Assembly (NCBI RefSeq): GCF_014649775.1
Contig: NZ_BMTR01000007.1
Location: 124,001-188,000 of the forward strand
Length of the DNA stretch: 64,000 nt
DNA from: Streptomyces longisporoflavus
Lineage (GTDB): Bacteria > Actinomycetota > Actinomycetes > Streptomycetales > Streptomycetaceae
Direction: 5' to 3'
Part shown: positions 1-8,346 of the stretch, piece after piece
Layout of the letters: every line of letters begins with the position of its first letter
Numbering within the stretch: position 1 is the stretch's first letter
Notes under the pieces: model-generated
Databases searched by the model: none
Told to the model about the DNA's origin: nothing
Seen by the model: the letters and a program-made list of their open reading frames with translations, nothing else
Translations under genes and position numbers: made by a program

Positions 1-38
1 CCCGCGGCCAGTGTCCGCCCCGCCCCTTCGGCGAGTGA
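1..38 (+). CDS. 3' end of an upstream gene (probably a response regulator), truncated by the window edge
   Basis: An open frame with G/C at nearly every third codon position runs from the window edge to a TGA at 36-38, six bases before the GTG of the following sensor kinase. The remaining 11 codons are too few to identify a family. A response regulator is expected here because kinase and regulator genes of this type are normally adjacent and tightly spaced; that is inference from context only. Confidence 0.3.
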   Translation, partial: RGQCPPRPFGE

Positions 39-44
39 GCTCCC

Positions 45-1346
45 GTGAGCCACCGGCTGCCGCGCGGGCCGCGGCTCCCCGCCTGGACGGCGACGCTGAC
101 CTGGAAGGCCGCGGTCTTCATCACCGTCATGTGCTGCGCGCTCGCCGCGCTGCTCGGCGCCCTCGTCCATGTCTCGGTGACCAACCAGACCGTGGGGCAG
201 GCCCGCGACCAGGCCCTCTCCCGGCTCGACGACGCCACCGAGGCGTACGAGGCGGGCGACGATCTGGGCCCCGGCGCGGGGATCGACCCGGCGGGGCTTC
301 CCTCGCGGCTGCGCGACCTCGCGGTGGGCGGGGAGCGCGGGACGATGGTCGCAGCGCAGGACTCGCGGCCGACGATGTGGGCCGCGGGGCCCACCACGGA
401 CCGGCGCGCCATCGCCGTCCAGGTGGACTACGCCCAGGGCGCCCGCACCATCGACGGACTCGACCGGGCGATCCTCGGCTCGTCCGTCCTCGCGATCGGG
501 GCGACGCTCCTGGTCGGGGCGTTCGCCGTGACGCGGGTGACACGGCGCCTGCACCAGACGGCGCGGGTGGCGCGCCGGATCAGCGCGGGCGATCTCGACG
601 CCCGCGTGAACGATCCGCGCACCCGCGAGCCGTCCCGCAGCCAGGACGAGGTGGCGGCGGTCTCCGGCGCCCTCGACACGATGGCGTCCTCTTTGCAGGG
701 CAAGCTGCAGAGCGAGCAGCGGTTCACCGCGGACGTGGCGCACGAGCTGCGCACGCCGCTGACCGGCCTGCACGCCGCGGCCGAGCTGCTGCCGCCGGGG
801 CGCCCCACGGAGCTGGTGCGCGACCGGGTCGCCGCCCTGCGCACCCTCACCGAGGACCTGCTGGAGATCTCGCGGCTCGACGCGAAGAGCGAGCGCGTGG
901 ACCTGGACGACCACCATCTCGCCCCACTGGCCGAGCGCGCGGCGCGGGGTTCGGGAGTCGGTGCCGAGCTGGTCGTCGTACGCGATGTCTGCGTGCTGAC
1001 CGACCGGCGGCGCCTGGAGCGGGTGCTCGGAAATCTCATCGCCAACGCGGAGAAGCACGGCCGGCCGCCCATCGTGCTCACCGTCGACGGGCCCGTGGTC
1101 TCGGTGCGCGACCACGGCGACGGATACCCGGACTACCTGGTGGAACACGGGCCGCAGCGGTTCCGTACGGAGGGGACGTCGCGGGGGCACGGGCTCGGTC
1201 TGACGATCGCGCTGGGCCAGACGGCGGTCCTCGGCGCACGGCTCACGTTCACGAACGCGCCGGACGGCGGGGCGGTGGCGACGCTGACGCTGCCGCGCGA
1301 GGAGACGGCGGGGGACGGCGGCAGAGGCTCCGACGGGACGGCTTGA
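45..1346 (+). CDS. Two-component sensor histidine kinase
   Basis: A membrane sensor kinase of 433 residues. Two membrane segments (about residues 24-46 and 143-165) bracket a short extracytoplasmic loop of about 95 residues. A HAMP linker follows (about 165-215), then the H-box ADVAHELRTPL with the phosphorylated His at about residue 233, an N-box (NLIANAEKHG, about 329-338), and the G1 (DHGDGY) and G2 (GHGLGL) motifs of a HATPase_c domain. All catalytic motifs are present. The GTG start lies 6 bases after the stop of a probable response-regulator gene, so the two are likely co-transcribed. The overall plan resembles CseC-type cell-envelope kinases, and cell-wall genes follow, but the signal sensed is unknown. 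Confidence 0.9.
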   Translation: MSHRLPRGPRLPAWTATLTWKAAVFITVMCCALAALLGALVHVSVTNQTVGQARDQALSRLDDATEAYEAGDDLGPGAGIDPAGLPSRLRDLAVGGERGTMVAAQDSRPTMWAAGPTTDRRAIAVQVDYAQGARTIDGLDRAILGSSVLAIGATLLVGAFAVTRVTRRLHQTARVARRISAGDLDARVNDPRTREPSRSQDEVAAVSGALDTMASSLQGKLQSEQRFTADVAHELRTPLTGLHAAAELLPPGRPTELVRDRVAALRTLTEDLLEISRLDAKSERVDLDDHHLAPLAERAARGSGVGAELVVVRDVCVLTDRRRLERVLGNLIANAEKHGRPPIVLTVDGPVVSVRDHGDGYPDYLVEHGPQRFRTEGTSRGHGLGLTIALGQTAVLGARLTFTNAPDGGAVATLTLPREETAGDGGRGSDGTA

Positions 1347-1474
1347 GGGGCGGTTTGACGCCGCGTGACCTTTTGCGCGCCCAGCGTGCCGATTTTAGTG
1401 TGAATTGCGGCCTATGGCCCCTACTCCGGGGTTGCGGAGCCGCATCGCATCCGCCTTCCCCAGAGGAGACCCCG

Positions 1475-1834
1475 ATGTCCCTTCGGCCCACCGCGACCGG
1501 CACCCGGCTCGGCATACTCGTCGCCGGCGGCGCACTCGCCGCCCTCACCCTCACCGCTCCCTCCGCCGTCGCCGCCGACGACGCCAACAACAACCCGCGC
1601 GTCTACAAGGGCCGCGTCACCGCCAAGGGCGGACTGCTGCTGCGCACCGCCCCCACGCGTGGCAGCCGCGTGGTGCGCAGCGTGCCGCACGGCAAGGTCG
1701 TCTCCATCTACTGCAAGACGACCGGCAGCCGCGTGAGCGGCAACAACCGCTGGTACCTGCTGACCAACGGCACCTGGGCCTGGGGCGCCGCGCACTACAT
1801 CGCCAACATCGGGCCCGCGCCCCGCTGGTGCTGA
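1475..1834 (+). CDS. Small secreted SH3-like domain protein
   Basis: A 119-residue protein with a Sec signal peptide (Arg at positions 4 and 11, a hydrophobic core about 13-30, and a likely cut after APSAVA). The mature part begins with an Asp/Asn-rich stretch and then a bacterial SH3-like fold: V-T-A-K-G-G-L-L-L-R-T-A-P-T-R-G-S followed by a V.SVPHGKVV strand and a W.L..GTWAW.A.HYI ending. Two Cys residues (in SIYC and the C-terminal WC) may form a disulfide after export. The start is fixed by an AGAGGAG Shine-Dalgarno about 8 bases upstream. Its neighbours are a kinase and a cell-wall synthesis pair, so an envelope role is plausible, but no function is established. Confidence 0.8.
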   Translation: MSLRPTATGTRLGILVAGGALAALTLTAPSAVAADDANNNPRVYKGRVTAKGGLLLRTAPTRGSRVVRSVPHGKVVSIYCKTTGSRVSGNNRWYLLTNGTWAWGAAHYIANIGPAPRWC

Positions 1835-1930
1835 CGCCTCGCCCGGACCGGCGGCGCAGCGGCGCTGACGCCTCACCAGCACGGTGACATAAGCGGACAT
1901 CAGGGGCTATCGCTTGCTACGTTCCGGAGC

Positions 1931-3295
1931 ATGACCGGAACAGCAGCGGCGCCCCCTTCCGTACCCGCTGTCCGCGTACCCCGGCGCCGTGGCACCGAAG
2001 CCGTCCTGATCGTCGTGGCCGTCCTGCTCTCGGTGTACGGCTACTGCGACGTCGGTCTCGCCAAGAACGGCACCGTCCCGCCCGGCGCCGCCGGTTACGG
2101 CGCCGGGCTCGGCGTGCTCGCCCTCCTCGCGCATCTCGCGGTCCGCTTCCGCGCGCCGTACGCCGATCCGCTGCTCCTGCCGATCGCCGTGCTCCTCAAC
2201 GGCCTCGGACTCGTCCTGATCTACCGGCTCGACCTGGAGACCCCGGGCGACGAGGCGGCGCCCACGCAACTCGTCTGGTCCACCGTCGGCGTGGCGCTCT
2301 TCATCGGCGTCGTGCTCGTCCTGCGCGACCACCGGGTCCTCCAGCGATACGCGTACATCTGCGTCGTCGCCGCGCTGGTCCTGATGATCGTGCCGATCTT
2401 CTTCCCGGCCGTGAACGGCGCCCGGATCTGGATCAGGGCCGGCGGACTCTCCATCCAGCCGGGCGAGTTCGCGAAGATCCTGCTCGCGATCTTCTTCGCC
2501 AGCTATCTCTCCGCCAACCGCAGCGCTCTCGCGTACACCGGCCGTACGGTCTGGAAGCTGACGAAGCTCCAGCTGCCGACCGGGCGCGCGCTCGGGCCGA
2601 TCGTCGCGATCTGGCTGCTCAGCGTGGGCGTGCTCGTCCTGGAGCGCGATCTGGGCACCTCGCTGCTGTTCTTCGGGCTCTTCGTGATCCTGCTGTACGT
2701 CGCGACGGGGCGCATCGGCTGGATCGCGGTCGGTCTGGTGCTCGCCGGGGTCGGCGCGTTCGCGGTGGGCTCGCTCGAACCGCATGTGCACGGCCGGGTC
2801 GAGGACTGGTTGCATCCCTTCGCCTCCATCGACGCAGGCGAGGGCCCCAACCAACTGGCGCAGTCGCTCTTCGCCTTCGCGGCCGGCGGGATGCTCGGCA
2901 CCGGGCTCGGCCTCGGGCACTCCATCCTCATCGGCTTCGCCGCCAAGTCCGACTTCATCCTGGCGACGGCGGGCGAGGAGCTCGGCCTCGCGGGGCTCTC
3001 GGCGATCTTCCTGCTTTACGCGCTTCTGGTGGAGCGCGGCTACCGTGCGGGGCTCGCCCTGCGGGACTCCTTCGGGCGGCTGCTCGCCGTCGGGCTCGCC
3101 TCGATCGTCGCGCTCCAGGTGTTCGTGATCGCGGGCGGGGTGATGGGGCTCATCCCGCTGACCGGCATGGCGATGCCCTTCCTCGCGCAGGGCGGCTCCT
3201 CGGTCGTCACGAACTGGATCATCGTGGCGCTGCTCATCCGGGTCAGCGACTCGGCACGCAGCCAGCCGGTGGGAGCCGTGGGGGCGGCGGCGTGA
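1931..3295 (+). CDS. SEDS-family peptidoglycan glycosyltransferase (RodA/FtsW/SpoVE type)
   Basis: A polytopic membrane protein (454 residues) of the SEDS family, which polymerises lipid II into glycan strands together with a class B penicillin-binding protein. Visible landmarks are about 10-12 hydrophobic helices, the W.R..G.S.QPGEFAK segment, the LERDLGTSLLFF motif, and the C-terminal LIPLTGMAMPFLAQGGSS signature. The upstream sequence has TACGTT at 1918-1923, exactly 7 bases before the ATG, with little Shine-Dalgarno, so the transcript is probably leaderless. The next gene overlaps by 4 bases. The exact role (elongation, division or spore wall) cannot be told from sequence. Confidence 0.93.
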   Translation: MTGTAAAPPSVPAVRVPRRRGTEAVLIVVAVLLSVYGYCDVGLAKNGTVPPGAAGYGAGLGVLALLAHLAVRFRAPYADPLLLPIAVLLNGLGLVLIYRLDLETPGDEAAPTQLVWSTVGVALFIGVVLVLRDHRVLQRYAYICVVAALVLMIVPIFFPAVNGARIWIRAGGLSIQPGEFAKILLAIFFASYLSANRSALAYTGRTVWKLTKLQLPTGRALGPIVAIWLLSVGVLVLERDLGTSLLFFGLFVILLYVATGRIGWIAVGLVLAGVGAFAVGSLEPHVHGRVEDWLHPFASIDAGEGPNQLAQSLFAFAAGGMLGTGLGLGHSILIGFAAKSDFILATAGEELGLAGLSAIFLLYALLVERGYRAGLALRDSFGRLLAVGLASIVALQVFVIAGGVMGLIPLTGMAMPFLAQGGSSVVTNWIIVALLIRVSDSARSQPVGAVGAAA

Positions 3296-4788
3296 CGATC
3301 CCCCGGGCTCTCGGCCTCGCTCGACCAGGGAGCGCCACCATCCGGCATGTCGCCGCCTTCTGCGCGCTGCTGCTCATCGCCCTGCTCGTCAACGCGACCC
3401 GCGTCCAGGTCGTGCAGTCCGGGTCTCTCGACGACAACCCCGCCAACCGCCGCCAGGCCATCGCGCGCTTCGGCCAGCCGCGCGGCGACATCATGGTCGA
3501 CGGCCGCCCGGTCACCGGGTCCAGGGACACCGGGGAGCAGCTTCGCCATGAACGCACGTACAGGAACGGGCCGTTGTACGCCCCGGTGACCGGTTATGCC
3601 TCGCAGGTCTACGGCACGACCCTCCTGGAGAACGCCGAGGACGACATCCTCTCCGGCACCGATCCGATGCTCGCCCCGCTCCCCCTGTGGAACGACGTCA
3701 GCCGCACCCGGAACCCCGGCGGACAGGTGCGCACCACGATCAGGGCCGCGGCGCAGCAGGCCGCGTACGCGGGGCTCGGCGGCAAGAAGGGCGCCGTCGC
3801 CGCGGTCGAGCCGTCGACCGGGAAGATCCTCGCCCTGGTCAGCACCCCTTCGTACGATCCCGAGCGGCTCTCGGGGACCAGCGCTTCGGTGGCGCGGTCC
3901 TGGGCCTCGCTGAACGCCAGCGCCGACAAGCCGATGCTGAACCGGGCGATCCGCCAGACATACCCGCCGGGGTCGACGTTCAAGGTGGTGACTGCGGCGG
4001 CGGCGCTGGACTCCGGCACGGTCACGGACCTGGACGCCGACACCAAGTCCCCCGCCCCGTACACGCTGCCCGGCACGAGCACGCGGCTGACGAACGAGGT
4101 CGAGGGCTGCAAGAACGCGTCTTTGCGCTACGCCTTCGAGTGGTCCTGCAACACGGTCTTCGCCAAGCTGGGCGCGGACACCGGCCTGAGCGACATGCTG
4201 GGCACGGCGGAGAACTTCGGCTTCAACGACGGCGGCCTGAAGATCCCGTCGTCGGTGGCGGCGAGCAACTTCGACACGTCCATGGACTCCGCGCAGCTGG
4301 CGCTCTCCTCGATCGGCCAGTACGACACGAGGGCGACGCCGTTGCAGATGGCGATGGTCGCGGCGGCGGTGGCGAACGGCGGTTCGGTCGAGTCCCCGCA
4401 GCTGGTGGACGAGACGACGACCGACGACGGTGACGTGGTGCGCAAGACGGGCACCAGCTCCCTGCACCGGGCGATGAACCCGGCCACGGCGATGCAGTTG
4501 CGGGAGCTGATGACGGGCGTCGTCGAGGAGGGCACCGGCGGCAACGCGGCGATCCCCGGCGCGACGGTCGGCGGCAAGACGGGCACGGCCCAGCACGGCA
4601 TCGACAACTCCGGCACGCCCTACGCCTGGTTCATCTCCTGGGCCCAGAAGTCCGGCGAGGCGCAGCCGTCGGTCGCGGTGGCCGTGGTGGTCGAGGACGC
4701 GGCGGCGGACCGGGGCGACATCAGCGGCGGCGGCAGTGCGGCGCCGGTGGCGAAGGCGGTGATGGAGGCCGTGCTCGCGGGTTCCTGA
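3292..4788 (+). CDS. Class B penicillin-binding protein (transpeptidase)
   Basis: A 498-residue penicillin-binding protein with one N-terminal membrane segment (about residues 19-38), a dimerisation-type region and a transpeptidase domain. The active-site triad is complete: the nucleophile Ser228 in STFK, S285-C-N287, and K429-T-G in GGKTGTA. It crosslinks peptidoglycan outside the membrane. The GTG start overlaps the stop of the SEDS gene by 4 bases (GTGA), so the two products are translationally coupled and almost certainly work as a polymerase-crosslinker pair. Size and neighbour suit the PbpA/SCO5301-type proteins of Streptomyces. Confidence 0.95.
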   Translation: MTIPRALGLARPGSATIRHVAAFCALLLIALLVNATRVQVVQSGSLDDNPANRRQAIARFGQPRGDIMVDGRPVTGSRDTGEQLRHERTYRNGPLYAPVTGYASQVYGTTLLENAEDDILSGTDPMLAPLPLWNDVSRTRNPGGQVRTTIRAAAQQAAYAGLGGKKGAVAAVEPSTGKILALVSTPSYDPERLSGTSASVARSWASLNASADKPMLNRAIRQTYPPGSTFKVVTAAAALDSGTVTDLDADTKSPAPYTLPGTSTRLTNEVEGCKNASLRYAFEWSCNTVFAKLGADTGLSDMLGTAENFGFNDGGLKIPSSVAASNFDTSMDSAQLALSSIGQYDTRATPLQMAMVAAAVANGGSVESPQLVDETTTDDGDVVRKTGTSSLHRAMNPATAMQLRELMTGVVEEGTGGNAAIPGATVGGKTGTAQHGIDNSGTPYAWFISWAQKSGEAQPSVAVAVVVEDAAADRGDISGGGSAAPVAKAVMEAVLAGS

Positions 4789-4800
4789 CCGCGGCCGGAC

Positions 4801-5907
4801 CTACCTCCCCTCACCGGCGGCGATCATGTCCTCGACCTCCGCCACCCGTGCGCCCTCCTCGGCCGCGAAGCGCTCGGCGTCCAGCTTCTCGGCGATCTCC
4901 TCGTCCTGCGCCATCAACTGGTCGAGGTTGGCGTTGCCCATCTCGAAGACGCCCATGTCGACGTACGCCTCCTGGAGCCGCTTGCCCCACAGGCCGATGT
5001 CCTTGACGCAGGGCACGATGCGGCTGAAGAGCAGCTGCCGGAACAGGGCCAGGAACTCGGAGTTCTCGCTGCACTCCTCGGCCTCCGCCTTCGGGATGCC
5101 GAAGTTCTCCAGGACCTCGACGCCGCGCAGCCGGTCGCGCATCAGGTAGCAGCCCTCGATGACGAATTCCTCGCGCTCGCGCAGTTCCGCGTCGGAGAGC
5201 TGTTTGTAGTAGTCGCGCAGGGCCATGCGGCCGAAGGCCACGTGCCGGGCCTCGTCCTGCATGACGTAGGCGAGGATCTGCTTGGGCAGCGGCTTGTCCG
5301 TGGTGTCGCGGATCATGCCGAAGGCGGCGAGCGCGAGGCCCTCGATGAGGACCTGCATGCCGAGGTAGGGCATGTCCCAGCGGGAGTCGCGCAGGGTGTC
5401 GCCGAGCAGCGACTTGAGGTTGTCGTTGATCGGGTAGAGCATGCCGATCTTGTCGTGCAGGAAGCGGCCGTAGACCTCCGCGTGCCGCGCCTCGTCCATG
5501 GTCTGGGTCGCGGAGTAGAACTTCGCGTCGAGGTCGGGGACGGATTCGACGATGCGGGCCGCGCACACCATCGCGCCCTGCTCGCCGTGCAGGAACTGGC
5601 TGAACTGCCAGGAGGCGTAGTGCTTGCGCAGCTCGCCCTTGTCCCGGTCGGTCATCTTGTCCCAGTGCCGGGTGCCGTAGAGCGACATGGACTCGTCGGG
5701 GGTGCCGAGGGGGTCGTACGGGTCGACCTCCAGGTCCCAGGCGATGCGCTTGGCGCCGTCCCACTGCTTGTCCTTGCCCTTCTGGTAGAGGGCGAGCAGC
5801 CGGTCACGGCCCTCGTCGTACTCCCAGCTGAAGCGGGCCGCGCCGGTCGCCGGTATCTGCCAGGTGGTCTCGCCGGGGGCGTGTGTGTACAGCTCATGAG
5901 TGGACAC
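4801..5907 (-). CDS. Ferritin-like diiron protein, probable oxidase or oxygenase
   Basis: A soluble protein (368 residues) of the ferritin-like superfamily. The four-helix diiron ligands are recognisable: a Glu in FLHGEQGAM, a D-E-A-R-H at about residues 141-145, a Glu in LIEGLALAAFGM, and a second D-E-A-R-H in YVMQDEARHVAFG. The double DEARH pattern fits R2-like or fatty-acid-oxidising diiron proteins rather than iron-storage ferritin. A C-terminal acidic helix is unlike ferritin. It is transcribed away from an AurF-like diiron gene, which suggests linked chemistry or shared control. The substrate is unknown. Confidence 0.85.
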   Translation of the reverse strand: MSTHELYTHAPGETTWQIPATGAARFSWEYDEGRDRLLALYQKGKDKQWDGAKRIAWDLEVDPYDPLGTPDESMSLYGTRHWDKMTDRDKGELRKHYASWQFSQFLHGEQGAMVCAARIVESVPDLDAKFYSATQTMDEARHAEVYGRFLHDKIGMLYPINDNLKSLLGDTLRDSRWDMPYLGMQVLIEGLALAAFGMIRDTTDKPLPKQILAYVMQDEARHVAFGRMALRDYYKQLSDAELREREEFVIEGCYLMRDRLRGVEVLENFGIPKAEAEECSENSEFLALFRQLLFSRIVPCVKDIGLWGKRLQEAYVDMGVFEMGNANLDQLMAQDEEIAEKLDAERFAAEEGARVAEVEDMIAAGEGR

Positions 5908-6114
5908 TGACGGCTCCTAGGATATGGCCTCGGGCTCTCCGTACTCGCCTCGTGCTGCTTTTCGACTGCCTTGTACCCGTTGACAGTTGGCAGGCTCACA
6001 CGGTCGTAGACGCCCGGTCAACAAGTCGCGCACAAGGGATTGACGGCCTTGCTGACAAGCAGTCTCATAATTGGTGACCGCCGGTAACTCTGACGACGAG
6101 GCAGGGGCAGAGGC
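5908..6114. promoter_or_regulatory. Divergent promoter region between two diiron genes
   Basis: This 207-base region must hold promoters for both diiron genes. On the plus strand, TTGACG at 6040-6045 and CATAAT at 6066-6071 are candidate -35/-10 boxes, but the 20-base spacing is longer than ideal. GTCAA and TTGAC arms at about 6017 and 6040 form a loose inverted repeat that could bind the TetR protein encoded downstream. None of this is firm. The region is noticeably AT-richer than its surroundings. Confidence 0.35.
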
Positions 6115-7053
6115 ATGACGAGCACCACGGAGGACGCGGCGATCGAAGGGCTGCGGGACGCGCTGGGAGCGCTCAAGGACCGGGAGCGGGTGGCCGAGCG
6201 GCTCCTCGACTCCTCCGCCAAGCACTCCTTCGACCCCGACAAGGAGCTGGACTGGGAGGCGCCCTTCGAGCCGGGCAAATGGTTCTGGCCCCCGGAACTG
6301 GTCTCCCTCTACGGCACACCGATGTGGCGGCGGATGAGCGAGGACCAGCGCATCGCCCTCTCCCAGCACGAGGCCGCGGCGCTCGCCTCCCTCGGCATCT
6401 GGTTCGAACTGATCCTGATGCAGCTGCTCGTACGGCACATCTACGACAAACCCGCCACGAGCGCGCACGTGCGGTACGCCCTGACCGAGATCGAGGACGA
6501 GTGCCGGCACTCGAAGATGTTCGCGCGCCTGATCACGCGCGGGGACACGCCGTACTACCCGGTCAGCGCCGTGCACCGGAATCTCGGCCGGCTCTTCAAG
6601 ACCATCTCGACGACGCCCGGTTCGTTCACGGCGACGCTGCTCGGCGAGGAGATCCTCGACTGGATGCAGCGCCTGACGTTCCCGGACGAGCGCGTCCAGA
6701 CCCTCGTGCGCGGCGTCACGCGGATCCACGTCGTGGAGGAGGCACGCCATGTGCGGTACGCCCGCGAGGAGCTGCGCCGCCAGATGGTGACCGCGCCGCG
6801 CTGGTCGCAGGAGTTCACCCGCCTCACCTCCGGCGAGTTCGCCCGCGTCTTCTCCGTCGCCTTCATCAATCCCGAGGTCTACACGAACGTCGGCCTGGAC
6901 AAGCGCCGCGCCATGGCCGAGGTCAAGGCGAGCCCCCACCGCCGCGAGGTCATGCAGACGGGAGCCAAGCGCCTCACCGACTTCCTCGACGACATAGGCG
7001 TCCTGCGGGGCGCCGGACGGCGGCTGTGGAAGAGCTCCGGACTCCTGGCGTAG
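6115..7053 (+). CDS. AurF-family diiron oxygenase-like protein
   Basis: A 312-residue protein resembling p-aminobenzoate N-oxygenase AurF and its actinobacterial relatives. Diiron ligands sit in helices: Glu in QHEAAALASLGIW, the E-I-E-D-E-C-R-H-S motif (about residues 124-132), Glu in LLGEEILDWMQR, and E-E-A-R-H at about residues 205-209. AurF itself oxidises an aryl amine to a nitro group, but most homologues have unknown substrates, so N-oxygenation is only a possibility. A TetR gene follows 60 bases downstream and is the likely regulator. The ATG follows GAGGCAGGGGCAGAGGC, a rather weak purine-rich site. Confidence 0.85.
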   Translation: MTSTTEDAAIEGLRDALGALKDRERVAERLLDSSAKHSFDPDKELDWEAPFEPGKWFWPPELVSLYGTPMWRRMSEDQRIALSQHEAAALASLGIWFELILMQLLVRHIYDKPATSAHVRYALTEIEDECRHSKMFARLITRGDTPYYPVSAVHRNLGRLFKTISTTPGSFTATLLGEEILDWMQRLTFPDERVQTLVRGVTRIHVVEEARHVRYAREELRRQMVTAPRWSQEFTRLTSGEFARVFSVAFINPEVYTNVGLDKRRAMAEVKASPHRREVMQTGAKRLTDFLDDIGVLRGAGRRLWKSSGLLA

Positions 7054-7112
7054 CGAAGAGGGTACGCAGCGTTCCGGGGCGCCTGTTCGAAAGGGCGGAT
7101 ACGCTGCGGGGC

Positions 7113-7841
7113 ATGACCTCGCCTGCTCCCACCCGTGCGTACCGGCGCCTCAGTGTCGAAGAGCGGCAGCGGCAGCTCAAGGAGGCCGCCCTGTCCCTCT
7201 TCGCGGTGCGCGCACCCGACGAGGTCTCCCTCGACGACGTGGCGGAGGCGGCCGGCGTCTCCCGGCCCCTCGTCTACCGCTACTTCCCCGGCGGCAAGCA
7301 GCAGTTGTACGAGGCCGCGCTGCGCTCCGCCGCCGACGAGCTGGAGCAGTGCTTCGCCGAGCCGCCGGAGGGTCCGCTCACCCGGCGCCTCGCCAACGCG
7401 CTCGACCGCTACCTCGCCTTCGTGGACCAGCACGACGCGGGGTTCAGCGCGCTGCTCCAGGGCGGCAGCGTCGTGGAGACCTCGCGGACGACCGCCATCG
7501 TGGACGAGGTGCGCAGGACGGCCGCCGAGCACATCCTGGCCCACCTGGAGGTCGTCGGCGCCACGGGCCCGCGGCTGCGGATGACGGTGCGGATGTGGAT
7601 CACCTCCGTCGAGGCGGCGTCCCTGATCTGGCTCGACGAGGAGAAGCAGCCGCCGCTCGACGAGCTGCGGGACTGGCTCGTCGAGCAGTTCATGGCGGTC
7701 CTTGTGGCCTCCGCGGGCCGCGACCCGCAGGCCGCGGAGGCGGTACGGGTGGCGCTGGCCCTGGAGACGCCGGACGGCCCCGCGGGCTCGCTGGCCCGCA
7801 GTGTCCTTCCCGTCGTGAGCGACGCGGCGCACCTGCTGTGA
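7113..7841 (+). CDS. TetR-family transcriptional regulator
   Basis: A 242-residue regulator. The N-terminal helix-turn-helix reads L-K-E-A-A-L-S-L-F-A ... VSLDDVAEAAGVSRPLVYRYFPGGKQQLYEAAL (about residues 18-63), typical of TetR. The remainder is an all-helical ligand domain, with no recognisable ligand. I start at MTSPAPT rather than at an earlier in-frame codon because TACGCT (7100-7105) lies exactly 7 bases upstream, which fits a leaderless mRNA. It likely controls the neighbouring diiron genes. Confidence 0.92.
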   Translation: MTSPAPTRAYRRLSVEERQRQLKEAALSLFAVRAPDEVSLDDVAEAAGVSRPLVYRYFPGGKQQLYEAALRSAADELEQCFAEPPEGPLTRRLANALDRYLAFVDQHDAGFSALLQGGSVVETSRTTAIVDEVRRTAAEHILAHLEVVGATGPRLRMTVRMWITSVEAASLIWLDEEKQPPLDELRDWLVEQFMAVLVASAGRDPQAAEAVRVALALETPDGPAGSLARSVLPVVSDAAHLL

Positions 7842-7874
7842 CGTACGGCAGCCGCCTGCTGTGACACTGGCCGG

Positions 7875-8156
7875 GTGAAGAGCGAAGACACCCCCTTCGT
7901 GGGTGGCCCCCTGGACGGCCGCGTACTGCCCATCCTGCTCGGCCCGACCGGCCACCCCCCGAAGGTCTACCGGGTCCCGGTGCCGGACGAGGCGGGCGGC
8001 CCCGCGACCGTGCTCGTGTACCGCCGGGTGGCCAAGGCCCCGGGCAAGCGGCTCGGGCTGCACCAGGGCTGGAGGTACGAGTACGACCCCGAGGGCGACA
8101 AGGCCGGGCCCGGGCTCAAGTGGCCGTGGTCGAAGCCGGGCGGCGGGGCGGCCTGA
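7875..8156 (+). CDS. Conserved small hypothetical protein
   Basis: A 93-residue basic protein with the opening FVGGPLDGRVLPI and a central YRVPVPDEAG ... VLVYRR segment, ending in a W.Y.YDP..D motif and a Gly-rich tail. There is no signal peptide or membrane segment. I do not recognise a characterised family. The GTG start has no Shine-Dalgarno but has GACACT (7863-7868) 6 bases upstream, again suggesting a leaderless mRNA separate from tetR. Confidence 0.7.
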   Translation: MKSEDTPFVGGPLDGRVLPILLGPTGHPPKVYRVPVPDEAGGPATVLVYRRVAKAPGKRLGLHQGWRYEYDPEGDKAGPGLKWPWSKPGGGAA

Positions 8157-8346
8157 GCGCTGCCGGGTCCGCGCCCCCTGTCCGCGTCCGGGCCCGGTCC
8201 GCGGCGGGGCAAGGGCGGCGCGCCGTGGCGCCCTGGACGAGTGATCCCATTGCGCCAACCCGCGCACCTTCCGCAGGCGGCCCGCGCCGGGGCGGCTGAT
8301 GCTCGCGGTGCGGGCGGACGTGCCGCCGCGCACCGGAGGTGATGGC

